Positions 21,269-34,614 of a stretch of 64,000 nucleotides of DNA are shown piece by piece (the first letter of the stretch is position 1; the number at the start of each line of letters is the position of its first letter). The DNA lies in assembly GCA_020226215.1 (NCBI GenBank), contig CM035236.1, positions 4,593,001 through 4,657,000 on the forward strand. The letters run 5' to 3'. Position numbers and translations under genes: made by a program. Source of the stretch: Sindora glabra. Taxonomy: Eukaryota > Streptophyta > Magnoliopsida > Fabales > Fabaceae. The notes beneath the pieces are model-generated. The model saw only the letters and a program-made list of their open reading frames with translations. It searched no databases and was not told the origin of the DNA.

Positions 21269-24200
21269 TTGCCTCCCTTAAATCGAACTTGTAGAATTTG
21301 TCATTCCAAGCAAATTCTTCATCTTGTAAAATAATTCAACTTTTAATGGCTCCATAAAAATATTAGTAATTTGTTCTTTGGTGTGATAGTAATCAATCAA
21401 AACTTCTTTCTCAACTACCAATTCTCGAATCTTATGAAATCAAACATCTATGTGTTTGGAACGCCCATAAAAAAATAGATTTTTGCAAAGTGCAATAGTG
21501 GATTTAGTGTCACAAAATATTTTTGTGGAAGTATTCTGCTTTTAATGTAACACGTCAAGAATTCCCCTTAGCCATATTACTCATGTAACACAACTAGATA
21601 CTGTTATATATTCTGTTTCAGCTGTAGAAAGTGCCACAATGGGTTGTTTTTTTTTTAAAATAAAGATATTGTGCCTGAGCCAAGATGAAATACATCTCCT
21701 AATGTGCTTTTCCTTGTTTCAATGTCTCCAACTCAATCATTAACTATATATCTAACAAGTTTCACATCATTAGTACCATTATAAAAAATTCCATTAGTCA
21801 GGGTATCTTTGATATAATGAAGAATTTTTTTGCTGCTTGTAAATGATAAACATATTGCTCTTCCATGAACCTGCTCAGTAATCCAACTCCGAAGGCTATA
21901 TCTAGTCTAGTTGCTATCAAGTATTTCAAACTTGTAATTAAACTTTTGTAATGGGTTGGATTCACCTTTTACCTTTATCTTCTCTGACCAATTTCAACTT
22001 TTCTTCAATTGGAGTTGAAACAGGCTTTGAATTTTTCATTTGAACTTTCTTCAAAATATCATTAGCTTATTTCTTTTATTATAAAAATCCTATCATTTTT
22101 TTGAACAAATTCAATGCCAAGAAAATAAGGCATTAAGCCTAGATCAATCATTTCAAAATAACTCATCATATCCTCTTTAAATTATGAAATCATTTTTAAA
22201 TTATTTCTAGTAAAAATTATATCATCAAAATAAATACACACAATGAAAATATCTCTAAGATCAACAAATTTGATATATAAAGTGTGCTCAAATGGACATC
22301 TTTGAAAATCATATTGAGCAAAATAGAAATCAATCCCCTTATACCACACTCTTGGTGTTTGTTTTAATCTATATAAAGCTTTCTTCAATTTGTAGACTTT
22401 CTTTTCTTTCCTTTGATCATATATCCTGCTGGTTACTTAATATATACTTCTTCTTCCAAAGTGTCATTAAAAAAAGCAAACTTAACATCCATTTGATATA
22501 TTTTCCATTTATTTTGAGCTCAGAGTGAGATAATTATATGGATTATATCTAACCTAGCAACAAGAGTAAACTTTTTAAAGTAATCAATAACTAACTTTTA
22601 TTTGTATCTTTTTGCAACCAACCTTACTTTGAAGTGATCAATCCCACTATTGGGCTTGTATTTTATCTTGTATACCCACTTTACTTTAATTGGCCTTTTA
22701 TCTGTAAGCAAATTTGTTAGCTTCTATGTTTTATTTTTCTCTATTGTATGAATTTCTTCATCCATGATTTTTTTTTAATGCAAGTTGTTTGATGCTTCTT
22801 GAAAATTCACTAGTTCATAATTTGCAAACAAAGCAAAATTGATAATCTGTTTATCAGATAGATCATTATCATTGTGTATAATGTAATCTTCCAATATGAT
22901 TGGTAATTGATGATATCTTAGAGGTAGACTAGATGATTTTGGTTAAGATGTTAGTTTTGTCTGTCTATTTTCTTCTTCATAATTTTTAAAAATCACCATT
23001 GGCACCTTTTAGACTTTTGAAAACCAGTCCCAGATTCCTTCTTCATTAAATGTTACATCTCAGCTTATAATCACTTTCTTTGTTTCTGGATTATATAATT
23101 TGTATGCCTTTGAATTCATACTATAACCAATGAAAATGCATTTCTTGCCTTTATCATCTAGTTTCTTCCTTAGCTAGTTCGACACATGGACAAATACAAT
23201 ACATCCAAAGACTTTAAGATAATGTATTGAAGGTTTCCTTCCATTCCATGCTTTTTTAAGTGTTTTATCATAAACATTTTTTATTGGTCACATGTTCAAA
23301 ATGTAAATTGCATAAGCAACTACTTCTATCCAAAATTCTTTATATAGTTGTTTAGATTTTAGCATGCATTATACCATATCCATGATTGTTTTATTCTTTC
23401 TCTTAACTACTTCATTTTGTTGAAGAGTGTATTTGGTGGTCAACTATTGTTAAATTCAATGCTGTTTGAAGAAATTTGCACAAGCAAGGTATTTTTTACC
23501 TCTATTTGTTTTTAGATCTTTAATCTTGCAAACACTTTGTTTCTTCACAAATATCTTAAATGTCTTGAAGGCATCCCAAGCTTCTGATTTTTGTTTCAAG
23601 AAATATACCTAGGTCTTCATATTAAAATTGTTAATGAAAGTAATGAAATACTTATTACCACCATATGTTGGTATATTAATTATACACAAATTTGAATGGA
23701 CAATCTCAAGCAGCTTTCTTGCTCATTAAGACTTTCCAATTGAAAATGTTTCCCTGTACTTCTTGCCTAATTCACAAGTCTCATATACACCATTAGGAAC
23801 ATTTACAATAGGCAAACCAGACACAAACTCTTTCTTTGACAAATAATTCAATCCATAATCATGAAAATACCCAGACGCATATGCCATAGCCAATCATCAT
23901 CAAGAATCTTAGAACTTAGGCAAGAAAATTTTTCATGTTGAATTTTTTATGGAAATATTTAGTTTGAAATCATTTTTACTTTGGTAATAAATCTCTCATT
24001 CTTGTCAAACATTGTGTAGTATCCTTGATGAATTTACATGTCAAAACCTTTCTCTAACAATTGTCCTATACTTAATAAATTATGATAAAAACTAAGAGCA
24101 TAGAATACATCAAAGATAAAGTTTTAAGAACTATCTTTCAACCTAATAGAAACTTGATTTTTTCCTAAAATTGGAATATTTGTATTGTTTGTATTATTCC

Positions 24201-25417
24201 CAAATTTAACCATTGATTTGATAGTTTTATCTATTGAAGAAAATAACTCCTTTTTCTTACACATATGATTATTACAACCAGTATCTAAATACTAGATATT
24301 TTAATCTTCTACAAAGTAACTACTTGTCAAAAATAAACTTTCTAAGTTATCAGAACTCTTACCAATATCTTGGTATTGGTTTGTTGTAATATGTGCTTAA
24401 GTGTTGTAGTTGTTTTGAAATTTGAATCTATAATCTACAGCTTTGTGTCAAAACATCCTACATGAAAAATAATTAAAATTAACTTTTTCTTGGTAATTAT
24501 TAGCTCTCCTTTTTCCTTGATTAGTGGGCTCAAAATTTTATGTCCACCTCTTCTTTAGCTAGGTAGTATGAAAATGTTGCCTCTTTCTTGATAAAAATTG
24601 TTGCTACATCCTCTTCCTTTAAAATTTCCTTTGCCTTTACTTTAAAGTTTCTTCTTCCCCCATTATTGAAGTCATGATCTCTTCCTTTTCCATTTTGACT
24701 TGATTTGACAATGTTGTTTAAATTCACCAAACTCTTTAAAGCTTTTTTTTTTCTCTTCTAGAATTCTGCTCATATGGTTTTCATACTTCCCTATAATCCT
24801 GCAATTGTCATTATATTTGTGTCATGTGACTCTATTATTATAGTTGCTACATGGTCAAATTTGATTAGCATGATGCAAAGAATTTTTTTAACCACCTTAT
24901 TCTTTGTTATTTCTTCTTTATATATTCTCATTTTGTCAACAAGGTTAGTAATATGGGAAAAATATTGTTCAACACTTTTTGAGTTGAACATTTCATACCT
25001 TTCATATTCTCTTTGCAAGGACTATATTTTGGATTTTTATGCCTTATCAACGCCTTTATATCATAACTTTAAAATATCCCATGCTTCTTTGACTATTTTG
25101 GCATTGCTATTTTTTTAAACATTGAGTAATCAATTCCTTGTTGAGTTTGTGACAACGCTAATTAATCTCTCCTCTAGGTAGATGTATCAACTTGGTTCAA
25201 CAAAACTCTAAATATTGTGAGCCTTAAAATTTTCCAATAGTTATAATCAAGTTTTCCATCTAATTTAGGATCAAACCAAATAATATTGTAATTGTTTGCC
25301 ATATCTCACTACTAGCTAAATAACATTTTCATAAAATATTACAAATATGAGAATACCCTTGTTCCTTACAAACACTAAAAAAAGGGGCATTAGACTTAAC
25401 CAACTCTAATACCAATT

Positions 25418-25712
25418 TGATATCATATGAACATGGTAACATTCATACACTCGTACAATAGAGGACACAATAAATGAAGAGATTTTTAATTCTTCATTTA
25501 CTACTCAATTGATGTACAAAATGTTATGGCCTTTTATAGACATAGGTTTACAATAAAAAATAGCAAACCTATTACAAAAAAAAAGCTTGAATGAGTTGTT
25601 ACAATTTTTAATGGTGCGATGCTTATTTAATACATCATGCCACCAAGTTTTAATAGTCAAACATACAACCTTGCAGTGTGGCACCAACAAGTTAATTTAA
25701 CTTTTTCTGACA
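25418..25712 (-). repeat. 5' LTR of copia element A
   Basis: 295 bp. Bordered inside by the primer-binding site at about 25404-25416 and outside by the AAACC target duplication. It is about 30 bp shorter than the 3' LTR because of deletions, one near GTGGCACC/GGGGTGCC. Confidence 0.88.
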
Positions 25713-26060
25713 AAACCAAAATCTAACATTTTTCAAGTTCCCACATTTACCATACATGTTAAGAAAGGCATTACTAACCATAAAGTTGCAATGGAAACTA
25801 TGTCTATATATGTACTTGTGAACCTGTTTGCTTATTTAATCATTTGAAAGACCAGCAACGACATTTAAGATCAAAGAAAGAATGAAATGTATTTGTATTG
25901 ATTGGAGTATAAGAATCATTTTTTCCTTTGAGATATCTTTCCTCGCACTTACCAAAATTTTCTTTTATTTTAATGTATAGTCTGAAGAACTAATTTCTTG
26001 ATTATTTTTGGGATTTCTTGCGGACCTTCATGCGAGGCCGAGCATATGTCATTGGATAAT
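25713..26060 (-). pseudogene. PPR protein pseudogene, 5' part beyond copia insertion
   Basis: Minus strand reads LILNVVAGLSND, a stop, then QVHKYIYRHSFHCNFMVSNA and LNMYGKCGNLKN, a further PPR unit. The frame runs into the copia target duplication, and on the far side of the element the next residues at 20944 downwards (KQISYWRDMISWN) continue the same repeat in register. The stop after LSND and the lack of clear repeats beyond about 25870 show further decay. Upstream sequence to 26060 is AT-rich with no more PPR units that I can read. Confidence 0.7.
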
Positions 26061-28259
26061 GAAACAAGATCCATCTGGAATTGGAGTCATGCCACTATGT
26101 GTTTTGCCTTGAGCTGTAAAGTAGCAATACACTAGTAAATTTAAAAAAGGACAAAGAATTATAACCATAAAAAATTTTTGTAACTCCATTAGAATAGAAG
26201 AAAACTTTCCAACAAAAAAGTTTATCGCAAAGGACTTACTATTACAATATTGAAAAAGATAAATCTATAACTGAGAGAAATATACCTCACAAACATCAAC
26301 GTCTAAAGCCGAGTATAAAGACATGTCTTTAATTATATATATGCTTTTTTGATAGAACTAGAAATAATTATATAGGAAGATAACATATACACCAGTCAGA
26401 ACCCAAGTGCTTTGAAGCACAATACACACAAAAAAAAAACTATCATCGACATTAGAGTGGAGGGAATCAAAACACTATGAAACTTCTTGATGCAACAATA
26501 TGATTTTAGAATTTTATGCCCATCATGATATGCCCCACGGTAAAATGATGGAGAGGTGAGCAATTTCATAACTTTTAGAATGTTAGAATATGAATAAAAT
26601 GAAAATTAAGTCACCACTAATCATAATTTTAATGGTGTGATTAGAATATTAAAAGAGATCTACATTTCTAAAGTTTAGATTTAAGAATTGATTATATATA
26701 GAAAAGGCATTAACACCTTATAATGTCTATTCAAAAAATAATTACTTATTTATTCTAATTCTATCTTTTTCAATGAATTATAATGTTCCTGATTGTAATA
26801 TATATTTTTTTTCTAAAAATATGATTGGTATGTTTCACTTCATATTTCATTATATTAAAAGTAATATATGATATTTATAAGAGTAGGTGGCATAAAATTA
26901 TTACTTTTCGAATAATATATATATGCTTGCATCAATTTTTACAAAGCAATATTTATGAAAATATGTTTTTTTTAAAAAAAATAGAGAAAGAGACTTTTTA
27001 AATACCACTAACACTGCAACAATATTCATATATTCTAATTAATTTTATTTTTGAGGTTTTATAAAATATTAATATGATTATTTTAATTTTAATTAATTTG
27101 ATTTGGTGTCAAATCCTTCCAAATTTATAATAGGATTTAGATAAAAGAGAAATGCTTTAATAATATTAAGTACCATAATAATCATATTTTCAATCAAATT
27201 ACTTAATTTTGATATGTTATAGGCATAAATTTTTATTATGTTTGAAATATTTTTATATTATTATTTTTTGATGTTTTTATTTCATTATTTTTGAAAGATT
27301 TCTATGCTATCATTTTAGAAAAAAATTTATTTTATTATTTTTGAAATATTTTTAATCAAATAATTGTAATATAGCTTTTAAAATAATAAGATAAAAAATT
27401 ATTTTTAAGTAATTTTATTTATTTATTTACTTTGAAATGGTATCAAATCAAATAAATTTTTAAAAATTTAGAGTATCAAATTTGTTCAATTTTATAATCA
27501 AATCTTAATAAAGAAATTGTGTAAAAAAATTGAAATCATATTAGCATTTGGAATTAATTTTCATGTTATCTTGTAAATATTAAAGTATCAAATTTGTCCA
27601 ACTCATGGTTAAATCTAAATAAAAAAATTGATCAAAAAATTAATTTCATAATTTTAATATTATTCTATAACTTTTAAAAAATCAAATTTATCTAACTTCT
27701 TAGCCAAATTTCAATAAAAAATTTATTCAAAAAAATTAAAATCATAATTTCAATATTATTGTATAATTTTTAAAATATTAAATTTATCTAACTTCATGAC
27801 TAAATTCGAATAAAGAATAGTCTACAAAAATTGAAATTATATTTATTTTACTTTCAATTAATTTTAATGTTATTCCATAATTACAAAATATATATTTTTT
27901 AAAAATAATAAATAGGGACACAATAAATTATGAGTGCACATATAAGTTCAATAAAGTAAAATAAATTAAAACATGTCATATATAAAAAATGATGAATATA
28001 AAATAATTTTTATGGAATAATATTGAAATCTTTTAATTTTACAGAATTATCCAATTTAATTTTTAAAATATCTCTTACCTTAAAAATATTAAAATAAATT
28101 AAAATTTTAAATTATTTTAATTTATTCTATTATAAGAATCGCACAAAATAATTTTCTAACAATATCATTAAAACACAAAAAACATAAAAAGAAGTTTTAT
28201 TTAAGGGTAAACAATAGTAAAAGTTGAAAAAATAAAATAAATAAATAAATGAAAAGTCG
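26061..28259. other. AT-rich intergenic DNA
   Basis: Highly AT-rich. Imperfect serial copies at about 27440-27880 repeat an AAATTTATCTAACTTCATGAC-like block followed by AATAAAAAATT and ATCATAATTTCAATATTATT, at spacings near 110-120 bp. This is an old tandem array of about four units. No gene seen. Confidence 0.45.
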
Positions 28260-29228
28260 AAAAGTGGACAAGGAAGCAACCACCTAAGGAACCCATCTGA
28301 CCGGTTCTTGGAAATGAGATGGCCTTGTGGGAAGATTTGATTTTGTCCAGCTTTGTTTCATCTTCTCCTTCATATTCCTAACTCTGCAGAGGTTAATTAG
28401 GTGATTGAAGCAAATAGTAATGGAATTAGAAAGACCCCACTGGGCCTCAAACAATAACAGCAGCACAAGCAAGCTCTTCGTTTGCTTCAGTTTTCATCTT
28501 TCTTCCTCATCCATAAAGTTCTCTTCCAAGTCTCTTCTCACCCCAAGCCGCAGGAAAGAACAATTTTAGATTTTTCTATCAACTTCATTAAGCAGAGGCT
28601 TAGAATCAAAGGCAGCATTAAAAGTGGCCAAGCTTCTCCGATATTCCCAACTACTAGCAATAAAAGAGGCTCCTTTGAGAATCCAGAGCCTTCTTCTCCT
28701 AAAGTAAATCGAAACCAGAGATGGGTTCATCTTCCATTGATAATTTACGAAGCTTTCAAGGTGGTTGGAGTTAAGTTCAATTGCTTGTTTCCATGCTGGT
28801 CTTCACGTATGTCAATTGAGAGAGAAAGAGGACGAAGCACTATGTACAATGGGATCAGGCAGCGGCCATGGTAGGAAGAGTTCTAGTAGGAAGATGTAGT
28901 CGGTGACTGCAACGGCTGTGAGATGAAGTCACGCAAAGATTCGGCGAGCGCAGGAGATGTGATTAACATTTTAAGCTATCTAATGAGAGCTACGAACAAA
29001 TGACTTAGCGCCATTGACAATGGAGTCCAAGGCAAAACAACGAATAATGGAAGTTAGTAGTGAAAAGAGCTTGATGCTAGTGGCTAGAAGGCAAAGGGAT
29101 CCATGTAGATGTGGTACTATAACAGTGTCATTTTTCTCTTCTCCCAGCAACTCTGAAATGGCGAGATGAGATGGCCCACCAAATGAAATATGCTAGGTTG
29201 GATATTGAAGAAGATTTTGTGGGAGAGC
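28260..29228. other. Unrecognised normal-complexity block interrupted by copia element B
   Basis: About 970 bp of markedly higher GC than its flanks. Frames of 130 codons (28482-28874, plus) and 62 codons (28284-28472, minus) are open, but I recognise no domain in either. The block may be a gene remnant, a promoter/first-exon region or a transcript without coding role. Copia element B is inserted at its right side. The interrupted sequence resumes at 35316 and is cut again by the MULE-like element 58 bp later. Confidence 0.4.
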
Positions 29229-29687
29229 TGTTATATTAAAATAAAATAAATAATTTATTTGGATATATTTATATGAATTAGTATTAATTAATTATTAAAA
29301 TATTTATTTAAGTAATTAATTTTATATTTTAACATTAAGTATAAAACAATTGAGCCTTGGTTCAATATGTATGGTTAGTGATAAGTTAGATAATGCATAA
29401 GCTTGTATGGATAGAGATCTCAACCTATAACCTTTTAGTGATCAGTGATTTTTTATCATAAGTCTGACCTTAAATAGAGATATCAACGTTATCATTCATG
29501 TGAAGTACAATAAAGATTACTACTTCAAAACTAATTTTCTCTTCTCTCTCTATCTGAATAACCTAAAGAGTGAAGTAAGTTACAAACTCTATTCATCTTC
29601 ATCAATGGCTTCATTAGAATACGCATCAAGTACGCTCACAATTTATTATAAATAATTTGTATATTCATATTAATCGTATTTTCAATA
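29229..29687 (+). repeat. 5' LTR of copia element B
   Basis: 459 bp beginning TGTTATATTAAAATAAAATA and ending at TTTTCAATA beside the primer site. Contains the AATAGAGATATCA block and the CTCTTCTCTCTCTATCTGAA pyrimidine stretch found in all four LTRs of this family in the window. Confidence 0.88.
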
Positions 29688-32600
29688 GATGGTATTAGAG
29701 TATGTTGATAGTATGGATTATTTGATCGTGAACAATTTTAATTGTCCTGACAAATTTATAAAATTCTTAATTTTTTTCTCTTTTCTTTTTCATACATAAA
29801 ATCATTAAAATTGGGGGTTTTAGTTTTGAAATATATTGGATCTATTTTTCTTTTGATTGAGCCTTAAATCCTGATCTCAAATACATCAGAAAGAAATATT
29901 ACTCTATTATTTGATTGTATTAAAATTTATGAATGTTACGGATTAAAATTTTAATTTTTTCAAAAAATTTTATGACCACAGACCACAAAATTTTGAAGCT
30001 TTTCCTTCTAAGTAATGCATGAATCTGTGTTAAAATAGGCTAGATAAATTTTTCTAGCATTTGAAAAGGCTAAAAACATAATTTTGGAACTTGAAAACCC
30101 CATTAATGACTAAAAAAAGCCATAAATGAATATTATAGAGACTGGTTACTGTGCACATGGGACCTACGTGCTTTTCGAGCTCATGAAAACCACGCACAAC
30201 ATAATTAGTCCTTTCTAGCCAATAGTACGTGGAACTCATGCGCTTAGAAGCGCGTGGGACACATGTGCCTATGGGTGTAGCCAGTTGGTTGTGCACGTGA
30301 GGTCATACGCTCAAGCATGTGATTGTCATGCATCATGAAATTGACCGAATGGTTGATTGCACGTAATTTCATGTGCATATGGCTTGTAAGGCTCACACGC
30401 CAGTCAAAACTAAGGCAGTACATTGTGCAATCATTCCCACATGCGTGCAGACGCGTATGCACACGCGATGGGCTTTTGAGGCCCAATTTTAGCCCAATTA
30501 TGTAAAATTTAATTTTCTACTTTTTTGTATTTTTTTAGAATTTTTTGTGGCCAATAAATATTTATTTTAAATTTTATAATATTTATATTGTATAAAAATA
30601 CATTCTATTTATGAAATTTTGGCCTATAAAAATTTATGAATATTCTTCACATTTTTTCTGGCCTTTGTAAGCAGTTACTCTCACTAGTCATAGGCATAGT
30701 TATATTTGTTAAATTTTAAATCCTTAAATTATGTAATTTTATACATATATAGATACCCAAAACTATTTGATTCACACTAATGCTAAATTAGGGATATAAT
30801 AAGACTATTTATATGAAAATATTATCCTTCTAGGAAATTTGAAAACATATTGTATTAACGATGGATACACCCTTTTAGTGTGACATTATTAATGTAATTT
30901 TAGGGCTTGAAGTCTTTTAGATAGGCATGCAGTATTTATAATATTTCAATATTTCTTGTACCATATTGGTATGGCTATATTGATTATATTCTTATATAGA
31001 CTTTTATAAAAGTCAGATTATGTGGTATATGTAATTTTGTTGATGTCATTTTGTCATATAATTGTTTGACTGGTTTTGTTTAATTAGGAATCTTGTATTA
31101 TAATTATGTTGGATATGCATAATTAAAATTTTTCAATTTTGTATCATCAGTCTCAGTCTTTCAATAACTATTTATGGTAAAGATTCTTAATAGAATTAAC
31201 TATGATTAATGAAAAAAAGTCTTTGAACATGTACCTAACAATTTCTTAGGAAGATTTTGCTTTTTAGAAAACTAAAGTTAGTTGATCTTTTGCTTAAGTC
31301 TAGTACTGTAGATAAAATTTATTACAAGCAATAGTATGAGTTAAACCAAATTTGTTTGGCAGTGACCAAGTTCACTATTAAGAAAAGGAATTAGAGAAAG
31401 TATCCCAAATAAGGACATTGCTATAAAATACATGAAAGCTGTGGAAGAGAAATTCATTTCTACCCCTCTAACTCTAGTGTGTTTTAAGTCCAATAATCTT
31501 AATACATCTTCCAAATTTTTGTGGTTAAATTTTGGTGCAACTGTTTATATTGCAAATTCTTTAAAGGGGCTCAAGAACCGGTGAATCCCAAGTGAGAGAG
31601 AGAAAACTATCTTGGGAGTAGTAAGGAGTAAGGTTGAAGTTCAATACATAGGATCAGCTTCTTTGTGTTTATCTTCTAGAAATATTTTAAATCTAAATAA
31701 TGTCATTTACGTACTTTCTATGAGAAGGAATTTGATTTCTAGTTTTATTTAGGATAATTCTAGTTATTCTTTTTGGTAAGCGAGTGGAATGACTAAGATT
31801 TGTTATGATTTTGTTGTTTTTGGTATTGACACCTTGTAAAATGGTCTATATTATTTGAATTTTGAATGGTTATCCTATTGTGTCTTTTAATATTCCCATT
31901 AATATTGTGATTGGGCATAAACATCCTAAAATGAGTGAGAACTCTTTCATTTTGTGACATTGATGATTAGGTTACATTTTTAGAAAGAGATTAGAAAAAT
32001 TGGTAAAGTAGGGTGTGTTATTAGATTTAGATTTCTCAAATTTTGAAACATTTTCAAGTGTGGGGTTATAAAACAGAGGTGAGAACATATAATCCAAGTT
32101 AAATAAATTAGACTCTAGAACAATCAGTAAATTCTTTATTAGGTACTGTACTAATCAAGAGGTTGCAGATTTTCTTGTCCCACTTATAGTACCAAGATCA
32201 TCAAATTTGATCGGACATTCTATTTTGAAGATGACTTAGATAGTGGGAGTTCAATATCTAGGGCTATCAATCTACATGACGAAGCCACCATTTTACCCAT
32301 ATCTATTTTGACTCCTTCACTCACTGGAGGAGATAATGTTGACAATCCAGTTTAGATAAATGAAGATCCTCATATTAAAGAACTTGATTAGCCAATTATT
32401 GAATTAGGATGTTCTCAAAGGGTTCAGAAGCCTATAATACCGAAATAACTATATTGTATATTTGTAGGAATTTGAATCAAACATTATTGATAGGATAAAT
32501 CCCATTTTTTTTCAGCAAGCAATTTCAAACTCTCATTTTTCTAAGTAGTAGAAGGTTATGGATGATGAAATTTCCTCTATACATCAGAATCATATGTGGG

Positions 32601-34139
32601 AGCTTGCTGAGTTATCAAATGGATACAAGTTAGTTAGTTGTAAATGGGTCTTTAAAACTAAACGATGCGCCACTGGTGAAATTGAAAAGTATAAAGCTTA
32701 GCTCATAGCTAAAGGCTACAATAAGAAAGAAGACAATGACTATATGAAGACCTTATCTCCCATGTCTACTCAAGATACTTTTAGAATTGTCATGGATCTT
32801 ATTGCACAATTTAACCTTGAACTTCATAAGATGGATGTCAAGACTGCCTTTCTAAACAGGGATTTACATGAAAAATTCTAAATAACTCAGTTAGATAGTT
32901 TTGTTAACCCAGTAAAGAACATCTGGTGTGCAGATTATGGAAATCCATCGATGGACTAAAACAAGCCTCTAAGCAATGGTATTTGAAGTTTCATGAGATT
33001 ATTGCCTCTTTTGGATTTGTTGAGAATGCTTCAAATCAACTTATCTATCAAAAATTTGATGGGGATAATTTAATCATCTTAGTACTATATGTTAATGATA
33101 TTTTATTAGCTAACAACTCAATCAATTTTCTAGATGAGTGAAAATGCATGTTATCATACCATATTAATATGGGGGATTTTGGCAAAGTATCTTTTTTTTC
33201 CTTACAATTTAGATCCATCATGATAGAACTCGTAGTATTTTGGGTTTATCTCAAGCTAATTAAATTGAACGAGTACTTAAAAGTATTAAAATAGATACCT
33301 GTGTATCCAATCTAGTGCCTACTTAAAAAGGCAATACATTGTCTTCATCATAGTGCTTTTAAACTAATATTGAAAGGGCTGAAATGGATAAGATTTCTTA
33401 CGCTCCTGCTATTGATAGTCTTATGTATGCATAGGTTTACATTCGTTTAGATATAGCTTTTGCTATTAATGTGCTTGGAAGATACTTTAGTAACCCTACG
33501 ATGGATCATTGGAAAGCAGCCAAGAAAATAATAAGGTATCTTCAAGATACCAAGAATCACATGTTGACCTGTAGATAATCTAATTCACTTAAAGATACTG
33601 GTTATTCATATTTTGATTATATCTTATGTATAAATGATTCTAAGTCAATATTTAGCTATATTTTTATGATATCCGGAGGAGCTGTCTCATGGAAAAGTAT
33701 TAAACAAATACTCATAGCTATCTCAACTATGGAAGCAGAGTTTATCACATGTTATGAGGCCACTTGTCAAGTTGTATGGTTGAGGAAATTGATATATGGC
33801 GTGCATTTAGTTGATTCTGTATCATAACCTCTACCAATTTTCTATGATAATTCTTCTGCTATGTGCTTCTCTCAAAACTACAAGAATTCTAGTCTTACTA
33901 AATATTTTAATGTTAAATTCCTATTCATTAGAGAGAAGATTGCTGAATCTCAGACTCACGTTAAACATATTCCTAGTGTAGACATGCTAATGGATCCATT
34001 GACTAAAGGCTTACCTATAAGAGTATTTAAGAATCAAGTAACTCATATAGGTCTTATTAAATTTTTTGATGAAGTCTTAGTTTAGTGAGAATATGAGATG
34101 TGCTTATTTTATTTGATTGATGTCTGAGATTACTTATGT

Positions 34140-34614
34140 AATAAATTGCTTAGTTCAGATGTTGAAACATTAGTAATGTGTTTGATACATCATTTGTTTC
34201 CCTATCGGATTCAATGATTTGAATTATTTCTTTTCTGAACTGTGGTCAAAAGACTAACTTTATTTTGTTGATGTGTGAGACTACTTATGTTATAATTGTT
34301 CAATTTGGATATTGAAATATTAGTGATATATTTTATACATATATATAAATCATTTGTTTTCCTTTCGAATTTAATGATTTTAAATTATTTCTTTTCTAAG
34401 TTATGGTCGAAAAATTACTTTATTATATTTTTTTTAGATTATGAAATAATTATATTTAAACATCACTTATTTTTCTATTGAATTTAGTGATTCTGTATGA
34501 TCTCATTCTCTGAACTAAGTTGAAAGCTTAATGTATACTAATTGCTGAATTATTGCTATTTCAAATATTCTATGTAATTAATTAATGCTATCCAAGTAGG
34601 AGATCATTATATTA
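34140..34614 (+). repeat. Repeat-bearing region before the 3' LTR of element B
   Basis: Three diverged copies of a CCTATCGGATTCAATGATTT-type motif at about 34201, 34362 and 34473, separated by TTCTTTTCTGAACTGTGG-type and GATATTGAAATATTAGTGAT spacers. Element C carries five copies in the same position. Confidence 0.7.

Larger units (their letters stand above)
20945..25712 (-). mobile_element. Ty1/copia LTR retrotransposon A, full length, decayed
   Basis: Element on the minus strand with LTRs at 25418-25712 (5') and 20945-21268 (3'), both running TGTCA to ...ATCA/ATATCA-type ends in element orientation. Perfect 5-bp target duplications AAACC lie at 20940-20944 and 25713-25717. The primer site next to the 5' LTR reads TGGTATTAGAGTT, near the initiator-tRNA-Met complement TGGTATCAGAGC. 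Gag starts at about 25302 and a degraded zinc knuckle lies about 24430-24470. Reverse transcriptase is visible at 22182-22388 (ALYRLKQTPRVWY and a YFDD variant of YVDD), then RNase H remnants to about 21400. The order gag, integrase, RT, RNase H is copia-type. Every domain has stops or frameshifts, so it cannot move by itself. It splits the PPR pseudogene. Confidence 0.9.

Noticed and set aside
30054..30505. Three overlapping 60-80 codon frames in the copia B leader
   Set aside because: Frames on both strands overlap in a GC-richer, motif-repeating leader and none resembles Gag or another known protein.
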